Assembly: GCA_014189435.1 (NCBI GenBank)
Contig: CP050293.1
Location: 4,903,001-4,967,000 of the forward strand
Reading direction: 5' to 3'
Length of the DNA: 64,000 nt
From: Mesorhizobium loti
Lineage (GTDB): Bacteria > Pseudomonadota > Alphaproteobacteria > Rhizobiales > Rhizobiaceae
Below, one piece after another: positions 51,867 through 63,261 of this stretch. The position numbers and the translations under genes are program-made. The notes below the pieces were generated by a model, which worked only from the letters and a program-made list of their open reading frames with translations, made no database searches and was not told where the DNA came from. Within the stretch, counting starts at the first letter, position 1, and each line of letters starts with the position of its first letter.

Positions 51867-52862
51867 ATGCGCCTGGCACGCCAAACTTGGATTCTCGGCA
51901 AGGAAAGCATCGTCGGCTTTATCAACGACAACGCGCTCAGCCACGGTGCTGCGATGGCATTTTATGCCGTTACATCCCTGGCGCCGATACTGCTGATCGT
52001 TGTTGCCATTGCCGGACTCGTCTTTGGTCATGAAGCAGCGCAGGTGGCGTTGTCGGCAGAAATTGCAGGTGTCATGGGTTCGGAGAGCGCCGACCTTCTC
52101 CGCGCCACGATTGAAAGCGCCTCGCACAAAACTGCCGGCACCTTTGCAACTCTCGTGGGCATCGTCACTCTTTTCGTTACGGCGTCAGGTGTGTTTGGAG
52201 AGATGCAGCTTTCGCTGAATAAGATCTGGAAGATTGAACTCCCCGGTACCTCCTTGTCGCGATTGGTGCGGGCGCGGGCAGCCAGCCTGGGCCTCGTCGC
52301 TGCACTCGGCTTCCTGCTGCTCGTCTCATTGGCGGCGAGCACGGCCATTTCAGCATTAGGCGCCATCATCAATGCCCATTTGCCGTTCGGGACGACCATT
52401 CTTGCATCCATAAATGCAATTGTATCGTTCGTTCTGATTTCCGCGCTGTTTGCCGCAATTTATAAGATTTTGCCCGACCGATCCCTGGAGTGGCGCGACG
52501 TTGGAATTGGCGCAGTGGTCACCGCCTTCCTCTTCACGATCGGCAAGTCGCTGATCGGCTGGTACATTGGGACAAGCGCGATTGCATCTTCCTATGGTGC
52601 GGCTGGAGCGCTGCTGGTCGTGCTGCTCTGGGTTTACTATTCCTCGGAGATCTTCTTGCTTGGGGCCGAGCTCACACGGGCCTACTCGGTGCGTCTAGGC
52701 AGCCGGTCCGATCTTCAACCGATCGTGCAGGCAAAGAAGGCTGAGCCGCAGCAGATATCGAAGCACCCCAAGGACGCCCAGCGCGAAGTACAGGTCTGGA
52801 TTCTAATCACAGGCTTTCTTACGATCGTTGCGACAAGGTTCTGGCCACCGCGGCGGTCCTAG
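51867..52862 (+). CDS. YihY/BrkB family inner-membrane protein
   Basis: A 331-residue protein with six hydrophobic segments. The ATG at 51867 begins just before the conserved NALSHGAAMAFYAVTSLAPI; longer in-frame starts back to 51663 would add an Arg-rich extension. Further family marks are VFGEMQLSLNKIWKI, YKILPDRSLEWRDVGIGAVV and SSYGAAGALLVVLLWVYYSS with EIFLLGAELT. The family was once called RNase BN wrongly; its role is unknown. Confidence 0.88.
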   Translation: MRLARQTWILGKESIVGFINDNALSHGAAMAFYAVTSLAPILLIVVAIAGLVFGHEAAQVALSAEIAGVMGSESADLLRATIESASHKTAGTFATLVGIVTLFVTASGVFGEMQLSLNKIWKIELPGTSLSRLVRARAASLGLVAALGFLLLVSLAASTAISALGAIINAHLPFGTTILASINAIVSFVLISALFAAIYKILPDRSLEWRDVGIGAVVTAFLFTIGKSLIGWYIGTSAIASSYGAAGALLVVLLWVYYSSEIFLLGAELTRAYSVRLGSRSDLQPIVQAKKAEPQQISKHPKDAQREVQVWILITGFLTIVATRFWPPRRS

Positions 52863-52966
52863 CCGAGCACTCAGCGCTGGTTAGGGCAGATTCTTGTTCT
52901 GACAACTCGAGACCAATTGGCAGGGAACGATTGACCGTCCTCATCATTGTTCGGCGGGGGTCGAGC

Positions 52967-53446
52967 ATGCTTATCGCAACGTTCAACATCAACAACATCA
53001 ATCGACGGCTGGAAAACCTGCTCGCATGGATGCGGCAGGCCAAGCCGGACGGAGTCTGCTTACAGGAGCTGAAAACCGAGGATTGGGGCTTTCCCCGCCC
53101 ACAGATTTGAAAGGGCGGGCTACGGCGCACTCTGGCTAGGCCAGAAAACGTGGAACGGCGTCGCCATCCTCGCAAGCGCAAAGGAGCCGGTTCTGATACG
53201 GCAAAGCCTTCCGGGCGATCCCGGCGATGCGCGAGCCCGCTACATTGAGGCTGCCGTTAACGGGATAGTCGTCGCTACGCGCCGAACGGCCCCTCAACCG
53301 GGGCCGAAATTCGATGCCGCCGTTTTCGCTAATAAACATGGCTTAGCCCTGCAGGCAGCCCGGGTCATTCTTGCTGCCAACGGACCCTCGCGCATCGCCT
53401 GCGATGCGGCGGCGAAAGCATTCCTGGTCGCCGGCGAGATGAGATG
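52967..53446 (+). pseudogene. exodeoxyribonuclease III remnant, frameshifted and truncated
   Basis: From the ATG: MLIATFNINNINRRLENLLA, then CLQELKTEDWGFPRPQI and a stop. One extra T in the run 53105-53107 breaks the frame; removing it continues GYGALWLGQKTWNGVAILAS and ARYIEAAVNGIVVA. After PQPGPKFD the sequence no longer follows the exonuclease III family and ends at 53446. Both catalytic halves are therefore lost. Confidence 0.78.
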
Positions 53447-53879
53447 AATAAGCGCCAAGAGCAGCCTGAAATTTTTGTCAAGCTGCAGGAACAGGTCGGG
53501 AAGACAATGCCGGTCGTCCTGGTGCTTGAGGACGAGGTTTTAATAGGCATAGAGTTCGAAGCAGCGTTGGCAGAGAGAGGTTTTGACGTCACGCTTGTGC
53601 ATTTATGCACGGACGCGGCGGCTTGGCTGACAGCTCATCGCCCAGCAGCGGCTATTCTGGATGTGAAACTGAGGGACGGGCGATTGCGTTGGAATTGCGG
53701 AGACTTTGACCGCAAGCGACGTACCCTTCGCACTTTATAAGGGTGACAAGTTGGAAGGCGATCATGCAACCCTGCAGCTGCGGCATGTGATCTACAAACC
53801 TGCCTATGCACTAGAGATCGTGGAAATCGTTCAGTCGATGGTCGCTTCCCCTTGGAAGGCAGCTTCGATCGCCTCTTAG
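53444..53879 (+). pseudogene. single-domain response regulator broken by frameshift
   Basis: The first frame gives VVLVLEDEVLIGIEFEAALA and PAAAILDVKLRDG, with acidic pocket and phosphoacceptor Asp intact. Just after RDG coding moves to another frame: ETLTASDVPFALYKGDKLEG and VIYKPAYALEIVEIV, with the conserved Lys. Two single-base losses (near 53680 and 53696, both next to G runs) would explain it. Its ATG overlaps the previous stop. Confidence 0.7.
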
Positions 53880-54054
53880 GCCATCTCAAGGTGAGGCTTT
53901 CGCGATCCCAGTTGGATCTTTGTGGCGACCGCTCGCTGAGGTAGGTCGCAGGCATTCTTGAAATCCACGCCAGGCGCATCCCAGCGAAAAACGGTCGTCG
54001 TTTTTGGCGGCTCAGGCAGCCGCATCTACCCAAGCGCTATATCGCCTTTCCGCC

Positions 54055-54079
54055 GGAACAAAGCCTGCGCACCGTGGTT
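54055..54079 (+). promoter_or_regulatory. EcfG-type promoter of the DUF4142/YflT operon
   Basis: Plus strand: GGAAC (54055-54059), 16 bp, GGTT (54076-54079). The predicted start site is about 35 nt before the ATG at 54121. The -10 has G instead of C or A at its first position. Confidence 0.65.
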
Positions 54080-54120
54080 ACTCGTTCATCGCACAGTCGT
54101 GCAACAACGAGGACAAACCC

Positions 54121-54876
54121 ATGAAAACACGTCACTTAATGGCCTGCTTGGCCACTGCCACTGCTATGGCTTTCGCTACACCGGCCTTCACCGCTGAAAA
54201 TGCGCAGGAGTTCGTCAACAAGGCCGCAGCTGGCGGAATGTTCGAAGTGGAATCGAGCAAGATCGCCCAAGACAAGGTCTCCGACCAGAGCGTCAAGGAC
54301 TTCGCTCAAAAGATGATCGACGATCACGGTGCGGCCAACGCCAAGCTGGAATCGCTTGCCGGCGAACAGAAACTGAAGGTCCCCAGCGACGTCGACGCCC
54401 AGCACAAGGCCGAACTGGACAAGCTCCAGCAAGGCAAGGCTCCGCTCGATCGGCCCTACGTCGAAATGCAGCGCAGCGCCCATGCTGATGCGGTCAGCTT
54501 GTTTGAGGCATACGCCAAGGGCGGCGACAACGCCACGCTCAAGTCGTTTGCGCAAGAGACGTTGCCGACCCTCAAGATGCACAAGGACATGATCGAAAAG
54601 ATTGCGGCTACCGCGGGCACGGAGTCGACAGAGACCACTGCAGCAACGCCTGCTGTCACGACCACCGACACTGCCGATCCATCAGCCCCCGTTCCCGGCG
54701 CAAACAGCTTCACTGAAGACCAGGCGAAACGCCGCATCCAGGACGCCGGTTACTCAGACGTATCGGCGTTGACCAAGGATGACCAGGGCATCTGGCGTGG
54801 TCAGGCCAGCAAGGACGGCAAGAGCACCGCCGTTGCGCTCGACTATCAAGGCAACGTCGTTGCCGGCACGAACTGA
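54121..54876 (+). CDS. exported DUF4142 protein with C-terminal extension
   Basis: A 251-residue protein; GAGGACA precedes the ATG. A signal peptide ends ATPAFTAE. The DUF4142 four-helix bundle follows: EFVNKAAAGGMFEVESSKIA, VKDFAQKMIDDHGAANAKLE and YVEMQRSAHADAVSLFEAYA. A Thr-rich linker leads to a small C-terminal domain (AKRRIQDAGYSDVSALTKDD, YQGNVVAGTN). DUF4142 resembles ferritin-like bundles; no function is proven. Operon with the YflT-like gene 20 bp downstream. Confidence 0.87.
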   Translation: MKTRHLMACLATATAMAFATPAFTAENAQEFVNKAAAGGMFEVESSKIAQDKVSDQSVKDFAQKMIDDHGAANAKLESLAGEQKLKVPSDVDAQHKAELDKLQQGKAPLDRPYVEMQRSAHADAVSLFEAYAKGGDNATLKSFAQETLPTLKMHKDMIEKIAATAGTESTETTAATPAVTTTDTADPSAPVPGANSFTEDQAKRRIQDAGYSDVSALTKDDQGIWRGQASKDGKSTAVALDYQGNVVAGTN

Positions 54877-54896
54877 AAACAGAAGGAGATAAAGAC

Positions 54897-55499
54897 ATGA
54901 AAACCGTAACCGGGCTATTCGACGACTATGACCAGGCAACAGACGCGGTCGGCGATTTGGAGGCCACCGGAATTGCGCATTCCGACATCAGCATAGTCGC
55001 CAACAACTCCACCGATTGGTACGACAATCGAACCTCAAAGGCTGCAGAAGATGCCGCTGGCGGGGCAGGCCTCGGCGCGCTGGTTGGCGGTTCTGGTGGC
55101 CTGCTAGCCGGGTTGGGCATCATGGCCATTCCTGGCGTCGGGCCGGTTGTGGCAGCGGGTTGGCTTGCCGCGACGGCGGCCGGCGCAGTCGTCGGCGCGG
55201 CCGTCGGTGGAGCGACGGGTGGCATTGTTGGTGCGCTGACTGATTCCGGCGTCCCGGAAAACGATGCACACGTCTACGCAGAAGGTGTGCGCCGCGGGGG
55301 GACGCTGGTAACTGCCAAGGTGCCCGACGAGCTTTCGGTGGAGGCGGAGCAGATCCTGGGCCAAGCCAACGCGGTCAATCTTAGTGAGCGCCGCAGTCTC
55401 TACGAGGCCGACGGTTGGACCGGCTTCGATGCCGGCGCAGGCGACTACACCAGCGACGAGGTCGACCGCGACCGCGCGCGCGCCGCCAGCCGAATTTGA
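54897..55499 (+). CDS. YflT/general-stress-protein-17M-like membrane protein
   Basis: A 200-residue protein with AGAAGGAG before the ATG. The N-terminus is the YflT-type domain (VTGLFDDYDQATDAVGDLEA, HSDISIVANN). A Gly/Ala-rich double hairpin that may enter the membrane follows (GGAGLGALVGGSGGLLAGLG, VGAAVGGATGGIVGALTDSG). The tail has VRRGGTLVTAKVPDE. Such proteins are general-stress-induced in both Firmicutes and rhizobia. Cotranscribed with DUF4142. Confidence 0.85.
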   Translation: MKTVTGLFDDYDQATDAVGDLEATGIAHSDISIVANNSTDWYDNRTSKAAEDAAGGAGLGALVGGSGGLLAGLGIMAIPGVGPVVAAGWLAATAAGAVVGAAVGGATGGIVGALTDSGVPENDAHVYAEGVRRGGTLVTAKVPDELSVEAEQILGQANAVNLSERRSLYEADGWTGFDAGAGDYTSDEVDRDRARAASRI

Positions 55500-55506
55500 A
55501 CAACGA

Positions 55507-55534
55507 GCCCCCGCTGCCGCAAGGTGGCGGGGCC
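55507..55534 (+). terminator. hairpin after the YflT-like gene
   Basis: CCCCGCTGCC, loop GCAA, GGTGGCGGGG (55509-55532) form a 10-bp stem 8 bp after the stop codon. No proper U-tract follows, so the terminator is weak. Confidence 0.5.
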
Positions 55535-55664
55535 TCTGCATGAAGAGACAATAAGAAAACATCTTTCTTGGCTGTCAAATGACCACAGAGGCAGCCGCCT
55601 CGCCAGGGAACGAATAGTTGTTCTGCGAATTGTTGGCGGACGTTGTCTGATTGCGGGAGGGTAA

Positions 55665-55742
55665 ATGGGTCGTGGCATCTTGCTTTGGCTGCTCGGAATT
55701 CCGATTCCGATTATCATTCTCATTATGCTTTTCGCTCGATAG
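55665..55742 (+). CDS. 25-residue hydrophobic peptide
   Basis: An ATG at 55665, 3 nt after GGGAGGG, opens 25 codons: MGRGILLWLLGIPIPIIILI then MLFAR. It is one membrane helix with a central Pro-Ile-Pro and an Arg at each end. Closely similar 25-residue peptides are, to my recollection, common in rhizobial genomes. Good ribosome site and composition favour a real gene; function is unknown. Confidence 0.6.
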   Translation: MGRGILLWLLGIPIPIIILIMLFAR

Positions 55743-55776
55743 GGTGTCAGCACCGCTGAGCTGAGGACGTGCGCAA

Positions 55777-56143
55777 TTGGCTGATGCAAGGCGCCTTAGA
55801 GTGCTCGTTGTAGAGGACGAAGCGCTCGTCGCCATGCTCATCGAGGACATGTTGTTGGAGTTGGGATACGAGGTGCTTGGGCCTGCAATGCGACTTGGCC
55901 CGGCTCTCGAGATGGCACGAGACGAAATTTTTGATCTCGCTGTTTTGGACGTCAATTTGGCGAATGAGCAATCCTTTCCAGTAGCCCAGTTGCTCCAGGA
56001 GCGAGGCATTCCCTTCGTTTTCGCGACTGGCTATGGCTTGCGGGGGGCTGGACGAGCGCTTCCAGGAAGTCATGACGCTTCAAAAGCCCTTCGAATCGCA
56101 TCAACTCGCGGACGCAATTTCAGTCGTGCTAGCCTTGGAATAG
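55777..56143 (+). pseudogene. single-domain response regulator with a poly-G frameshift
   Basis: From a TTG with GAGGAC upstream: VLVVEDEALVAMLIEDMLLE and FDLAVLDVNLANEQ (phosphoacceptor Asp). At a run of six G (56042-56047) the frame breaks after FVFATGYGLRG. Removing one G continues LDERFQEVMTLQKPFESHQL and ADAISVVLALE to a TAG at 56143, restoring the conserved Lys. As it stands the receiver lacks its last helix-strand pair. It lies directly before an HWE kinase and was probably its partner. Confidence 0.72.
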
Positions 56144-56196
56144 GCGATTAGCCTGAGTGAGGTTTGTAGTCGCGCACAAAACAGTGGGGACTAAAA

Positions 56197-58221
56197 TTGC
56201 CTCGTCTGTCCGCTCGATTGTATTTGCTGGGCCTGATAACCGCGGCGGTCGTGCCTGTATGGCTCTTTGCCGCCTATCTCCTAGCCCAATATGCTTTCAA
56301 CGAACGGGCACGGTTCGAGAGCGAGGCCCGGCAGGTTGCACGTCAGGTGTCATTGGTGGTCGAAGGCGAAATCACCAACCTGGCTACAGTCGTTGAAGGT
56401 CTGTCCAAATCCACGGCTGTGGCTGGCGGCGACCTGATGGCGTTTCAGAAGGAAGCGGCGCGCTTGGTGCAAGGGACGCGCCGCGTCATCGTGCTTCGTG
56501 ATCTGGGTCGTCATCAACTGATCAACACCCAGATGCCCTACGGCGCCGAGCTGCCCCCCGCCTCTCCGCTATCGACATCGGATCTCGCGAAGCTCAAGTC
56601 CAGTCAACCGATCGTCAGCGGCGTCTATGCCGTCTCCGGCGAAGTTCGGATTGATGTCGCAATCCCGGTGCATGGCCCAAAAGGCGAGGATTGGCTTCTC
56701 GCCATCTCCGTTCCCACCAGCCATATTCGCGACGTCATGATGCCGGCTGTGCCTGAAGGTTGGACGATTGGCGTTGGTGATCGCGACGGTGCCTATGTGG
56801 CGCGCTCTACGCGCCACGAGGAGATGACCGGTAAGCCGGGGTTGCCAGAGTATCTGGAGAAGATAGCGGGCCGCTCCGGCACTTTTACCTCCCGCAATTT
56901 CCAGGGCATGACCCTGCTCGCCGGCTACTACCGCTCCGGCGCGTCCAATTGGTTCTACACAGCAAACGTGCCACTGTCGGTCGTCCAGGCACCTCTTTGG
57001 CGCTCTCTAGCCGCGATCGCTGCCCTCGCCCTTGTGGCGATGTTGATCTCTTCCGCACTTGCCTACGTGGTCGGAAAGGGGTTCGCGAAGGCGGCCCGCG
57101 ATCTGGCGAACCGCGCTGATGCTTTGGGGCAAGGGCGACCCGTCACGGCCATGTCGACCGCGATCTCCGAGTTTGCGGTGATCGCTGACGCGCTTCTCGC
57201 TGCTGAACGCGCGCTTGCCGAACGCGAGTTCGAACTGGAAGCCGTCCTGGAGACAGCCCCTGCGGCGGTCTGGTTCACATATGATCCGCAAGCACGCCGA
57301 GTGATCCGCAATCGCTTTGCGGCCGAGCTCATGGGATTGCCTACCGACACGCGCAAATCTTTCGGCACCCCCGACCTGGTCATAGACACGATCGCTTTGC
57401 AGGGTGGGCACACCGTGAGCCGCGAAGATCGACCGCTTAGCAGAGCGATGCGGGGCGAGCAGACCGACAACCAGGAATTCGCCTACATCCTTCCGAATGG
57501 CGTTCAGCGCACGCTTCTGTCGAGTGCGCGTCCAATCCGAGGCACCTCCGGCAAGGTCATAGGAGCGGTGCAGGTCAGCCTCGACATCAGCGAGCGCAAG
57601 CGTGGTGAAGAGCAGCGCAAGCTCCTCGTCAACGAGCTCAACCATCGGGTCAAAAACACCTTGGCAGTCGTGCAGTCGATCGCGAGCCAGACCCTGCGCA
57701 ATGCGACGAGTTTGCCTGAGGCGGGGCGCGCGCTTGCAAGCAGGCTCGTCTCGCTCGCCAAGGCGCACGATATCCTGACGCAAGAGAACTGGAGCGGCGC
57801 CGACCTTAGGGATGTCGTCACGACGGCCCTTTCACTGCATGCAGATGCAGACCGGTTCCAACTCTCAGGAGACTCGGTGTGGCTTTCCCCCACGCTGGCG
57901 CTGTCGCTGTCATTGGGTTTCCACGAACTGACTACCAACGCAATCAAATACGGGGCTCTTTCGGGCAAAGACGGAACCGTCTCGATATGCTGGACCGTAA
58001 GCGGGCAAGCCGGGCGAAGGCGTGTTCGAATAGAATGGCGCGAGCTGGACGGTCCGCCGGTTCCAGCTTTTAAGCGGAAGGGGTTCGGTACACGAATGCT
58101 TGAAAGGCTTCTTGGGCCATCGTCTGCAGGGAACGTCACCATCACGTTCGACCCGACCGGGCTGGTGTGCGTTTTTGACATTGACCTTGAAGAACCTAGA
58201 GGGACGGCCGCTGCCTCCTGA
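56197..58221 (+). CDS. membrane-bound HWE-family sensor histidine kinase
   Basis: A 674-residue kinase from a TTG start with GGGGAC upstream. Two membrane helices (LYLLGLITAAVVPVWLFAAY; SLAAIAALALVAMLISSALA) bracket a periplasmic sensor of about 240 residues with dCache-like features. A HAMP-like stretch and a PAS domain (about 340-460) follow. The HWE core has NELNHRVKNTLAVVQSIASQ, GFHELTTNAIKYGALS and RIEWRELDGPPV (W-x-E). This class typically signals to PhyR-like regulators; a broken receiver gene precedes it. Confidence 0.9.
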   Translation: MPRLSARLYLLGLITAAVVPVWLFAAYLLAQYAFNERARFESEARQVARQVSLVVEGEITNLATVVEGLSKSTAVAGGDLMAFQKEAARLVQGTRRVIVLRDLGRHQLINTQMPYGAELPPASPLSTSDLAKLKSSQPIVSGVYAVSGEVRIDVAIPVHGPKGEDWLLAISVPTSHIRDVMMPAVPEGWTIGVGDRDGAYVARSTRHEEMTGKPGLPEYLEKIAGRSGTFTSRNFQGMTLLAGYYRSGASNWFYTANVPLSVVQAPLWRSLAAIAALALVAMLISSALAYVVGKGFAKAARDLANRADALGQGRPVTAMSTAISEFAVIADALLAAERALAEREFELEAVLETAPAAVWFTYDPQARRVIRNRFAAELMGLPTDTRKSFGTPDLVIDTIALQGGHTVSREDRPLSRAMRGEQTDNQEFAYILPNGVQRTLLSSARPIRGTSGKVIGAVQVSLDISERKRGEEQRKLLVNELNHRVKNTLAVVQSIASQTLRNATSLPEAGRALASRLVSLAKAHDILTQENWSGADLRDVVTTALSLHADADRFQLSGDSVWLSPTLALSLSLGFHELTTNAIKYGALSGKDGTVSICWTVSGQAGRRRVRIEWRELDGPPVPAFKRKGFGTRMLERLLGPSSAGNVTITFDPTGLVCVFDIDLEEPRGTAAAS

Positions 58222-58452
58222 GTTCGGGGCGAAAATGTCCCCGTTTCGGAGGATCGAGTGCCAGCGGTGCGCCCCTAGATCTAGCGCCGAGGCATGCGCA
58301 GTGCCGCTTCTGGTCGCGGCCTTTGAGCCCCCAGGCACAACCGGAGGAGCAGCGAGGTTTTGTCAGCAGACAATGCGATCGGGTCGCAGACCACCTCCAC
58401 GAGCCGCAGCGCCGGTGTTATGGTGTGCCGGCAGTCGTCAACCGGCAAGGAT

Positions 58453-58815
58453 ATGAGGGGCATGGCCGCAGTCACCCGCCGTACATTGCTAGCGTTCACC
58501 GCCGTCGCATCTGTCGTTCAACCGGCGTTTGCTGAGGGAAAAGATACCTCACGCCAATTGCATGCGCTGATCGCAACCCACGAAACGGCCTATGCCGATC
58601 TCAATAGGGTCCATCGAGCTGGCAGCAACTGGTACGACCGCAAGACGGCAGACCGAGTTGAAGAACAAGCATTGCTGGCCATCTGTTCCTATCCCGCGAC
58701 CAGCAGAGGCGATCGCCGGGCCAAAGCCGACTACCTGTTGACTGTCGAGGCACGGGGCGAACTCGACCTGGAAGAGCACATGCAGGCCATCTTGCACTCC
58801 ATGATGCAGGGCTGA
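58453..58815 (+). CDS. small exported hypothetical protein
   Basis: A 120-residue protein. The ATG at 58453 follows CAAGGAT; an alternative ATG lies 9 nt later. A signal sequence with paired Arg (VTRRTLLAFTAVASVVQPAF) precedes a soluble helical part: ALIATHETAYADLNRVHRAG, then EEQALLAICSYPATSR and YLLTVEARGELDLEEHMQAI. Short exported proteins with this layout are seen in rhizobia; the family is not named here. Confidence 0.6.
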   Translation: MRGMAAVTRRTLLAFTAVASVVQPAFAEGKDTSRQLHALIATHETAYADLNRVHRAGSNWYDRKTADRVEEQALLAICSYPATSRGDRRAKADYLLTVEARGELDLEEHMQAILHSMMQG

Positions 58816-59013
58816 TTGGCGTGAGTTGGCGCAGGCCGGCCGACTGGGCTTACGGAAGGTCCAAGCCGGCACTGGACCCTAAGTGCGGACTTCCCAGGTG
58901 AAGAGGCGCTCTTGACCGCCTTGCGCCTCGAAGCGATCGTTGAACATTCCGCTCCGGATAGAGCACATGTTCCCGTGGACTGCTTTTCAATTTTCCGTCC
59001 GGGCCATCTCGGC

Positions 59014-59142
59014 CTACGTCACCTCACGCCGAGAACCAGAGCCCCACAAGGCGGGCGTGAGCAGGTTCCATTTGCCCTTGCGCGGGACAAGCACGATATC
59101 GCTGACAAACTTGGCGCCGCCCTTGCGCCGATCAAAAGGTTT
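59014..59142 (-). pseudogene. second C-terminal remnant of an SbmA/BacA-like ABC transporter
   Basis: The minus-strand frame reads KPFDRRKGGAKFVSDIVLVP, then RKGKWNLLTPALWGSGSRRE and a stop. It matches the ending at 43537-43752 (GGAKLVSDVELVPRKGKRNL). About 40 codons remain. Confidence 0.6.
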
Positions 59143-59281
59143 CATGATGTCTAGTCGAGATCCAACGCCCAACAGAGCCACGGCTCCTCTGGTGCTTCGC
59201 ACGAGCTTCGCCAACCGGCAGCATTGCGGAACGAAATTGGAGCTGAACTATGGTTGAATGCGAACCAATCGAGAAGTCCGC

Positions 59282-60020
59282 ATGCCAAAATTCAATGACG
59301 AGTGGAAGGTCGGGTCGCACGGTCGGCTGGAAAAACTCGACGACGGGCTGCTAACTGTTGCGGGCGAAATCCAAATGCCGTTGGGCAAGTTTCCTCGGCG
59401 GATGACCGTGGTCAGGCTCAGGGGACGGCGCACCGCTATCTGGAGCGCCATCCCGCTCGCCGAGCCCGAAATGCGAGAAATCGAAGCCCTTGGCGACCCC
59501 ACCTTCCTTATTGTTCCGGGTACAGCTCACCGGCTCGACATCAAACCCTGGAAGCTGCGCTATCCCAAGGCGAAGGTTGTCTGCGCTCCTGGTGCGATGG
59601 ACGCCGTGGAGAAAGTCGTCAAAGTCGATGGCACGGGAGATATCTTCAATGATCCCGCCGTCCCGCATGGAGTCAGTACCAGACGTTGCCGGGAAGGAGG
59701 CCTCGCTGCTTGTGTGCCGTGAGGGTGGGACGACCCTCGTCGTCAACGACATACTCGCCAATGTGCGCCATCCGCATGGGATTGGCGCTCACATTATGGC
59801 ACGCGTGCTGGGCTTTGGTGTCAATCGTCCGCAGATGCCGCCAGTTGGCAAATGGCTGTTTGTGAAGGACCGGAAAGCGCTCGCTGGGGCTTTCCGCAAA
59901 TGGGCAAAAGAACCGGGCCTCGCACGCGTTATCGTCAGCCACGGTGATGTGATCGTCGACGAACCACGAGAGGTGCTCGAAAGGGTTGCAGCTGAGTTGG
60001 AGCGTTGGCCTGGGTTCGTC
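59282..60020 (+). pseudogene. DUF4336/MBL-like protein broken by a poly-C frameshift
   Basis: From an ATG: EWKVGSHGRLEKLDDGLLTV, then FLIVPGTAHRLDIKPWKLRY and AKVVCAPGAMDAVEKVVKVD. At CCC (59662-59664) the frame is lost. One base fewer continues VPDVAGKEASLLVCREGGTT, LVVNDILANVRHPHGIGAHI and RVIVSHGDVIVDEPREVLER. This matches DUF4336-type metallo-hydrolase-like proteins. The native end near 60000 is also unclear, because the second frame runs on past it. Confidence 0.65.
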
Positions 60021-60061
60021 GGAAAAAGGGCCAGCCTAGATCAGCCGACCCTTCTTGAAGC

Positions 60062-60277
60062 TCACAGCTTCTTATTGATGGCTGCCGCCGTCTTGTTAGT
60101 GGCGTCCTTGACCGCGGACTTCACGTCGCCAACAGCCTTCTGGACTTTGCCTTTTGCTTCCTGGGCTGCGCCCTCCGCTCTCAGCCTGTCATTGCCAACG
60201 GCCTTGCCGACGCCCTGCTTCACGTTGCCGGCTGCCTGGTTTGCAAGGCCGGCCGCTTTGTCGCTTGTGCTTCCCAT
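60062..60277 (-). CDS. CsbD-like stress protein
   Basis: A 71-residue, highly charged protein: [20 protein letters not shown], then [20 protein letters not shown] and [14 protein letters not shown]. The repeated G-x-x-KQ-x-G-K pattern defines the CsbD family, general-stress proteins of unknown mechanism. AAAGGAG precedes the ATG. The EcfG-type promoter at 60318 is 40 nt upstream. Confidence 0.9.
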   Translation of the reverse strand: MGSTSDKAAGLANQAAGNVKQGVGKAVGNDRLRAEGAAQEAKGKVQKAVGDVKSAVKDATNKTAAAINKKL

Positions 60278-60317
60278 GACGATGCGCGCTCCTTTTGGGG
60301 GTGATCAACTCATTCAG

Positions 60318-60342
60318 AACGCTGCGGAATCGGAGAAGTTCC
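60318..60342 (-). promoter_or_regulatory. EcfG-type promoter of csbD-like gene
   Basis: Minus strand: GGAAC (60342-60338), 16 bp, CGTT (60321-60318), a perfect consensus match. Confidence 0.78.
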
Positions 60343-60603
60343 TCCAAAGCTCAGATTGTGTGAGCGATTTAAGCGCCTCGGAACATGCGTGGTTTGGCCG
60401 GCTTAATGTCTGATGAACGGGTTCGCAAGATCGCCGACCGGCTGGCGCGACTCGCTTGCCACTCGGCTTTCGTTTTGATGATGCAACCAGCTTGGACCTT
60501 CGGCGTTAAAGCCCGTTCTAATGAAAACCACGCCCCGAGGCACCCAGGGAACCAGGTCACATGAGTAGTCCCTCTCAATATCCGATTTGCAGACGGAACC
60601 ACG

Positions 60604-60846
60604 ATGGTGGTTTCATCCATCGCGGATGCCCAGAAAGCGCTGGCGTGCCAATGGCGGAGTAAGGAGGCCGCAACATACCACGAAGCCTCTCGTCTGCTGG
60701 CAGCTGCGAAAGACGGAATTTGCAAGCCAGCAGTGGCCTTCGACGCTTTCAAGAACGCAGCTTCCAGGCAGGGACTTCTTCAGCCGACCAAACCCAGCTC
60801 GGCGCTTGGCATGCTGGATGATCTAATGTCGCCGCTGGCCACGTGA
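60604..60846 (+). CDS. DUF982 family protein
   Basis: An 80-residue protein: SSIADAQKALACQWRSKEAA, then YHEASRLLAAAKDGICKPAV and FDAFKNAASRQGLL. The V-x-x-x-x-EAxxxLxxxW opening, Tyr and C-terminal AFxxAA-xxG-IL pattern match DUF982. The start lacks a strong ribosome site. Related to the N-terminal domain of the protein at 37543. Confidence 0.7.
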   Translation: MVVSSIADAQKALACQWRSKEAATYHEASRLLAAAKDGICKPAVAFDAFKNAASRQGLLQPTKPSSALGMLDDLMSPLAT

Positions 60847-61115
60847 AGTTCTATGCGGCAAAGCGCATCGCTCTTCCGTAGTTTGAACACTTTCCCCACG
60901 ATCGGTAGGTTCGCGCGCTCCAGCAACGTCGTTCTGTCACATGTACTGCCTGTTATGATTGCTCCTCGACAGGACGATGCAACCGCACATCGGCTTTTTG
61001 CTCGCCACCCCGAAACCTCTTGCCAGTCTCGGCGGAGTTAATCAGCGACCGTGGGGAACCGCTTGCCAGACACAGCATTGTGACGAGATGCGATCCCACA
61101 TTCAAGGAACACATC

Positions 61116-63230
<2,115 letters not shown>

Positions 63231-63261
63231 GTCCAGCAGCGCTCCCAAGGTCAGATTCAGT

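Noticed and set aside
52924..52948. GGAAC-N16-CATT upstream of the broken xth gene
   Set aside because: The same weak -10, before a pseudogene; no support.
61055..61079. GGAAC-N16-CATT upstream of katE as a stress promoter
   Set aside because: The -10 lacks the GTT core seen in all other sites. Position is right, but the match is too weak to call.
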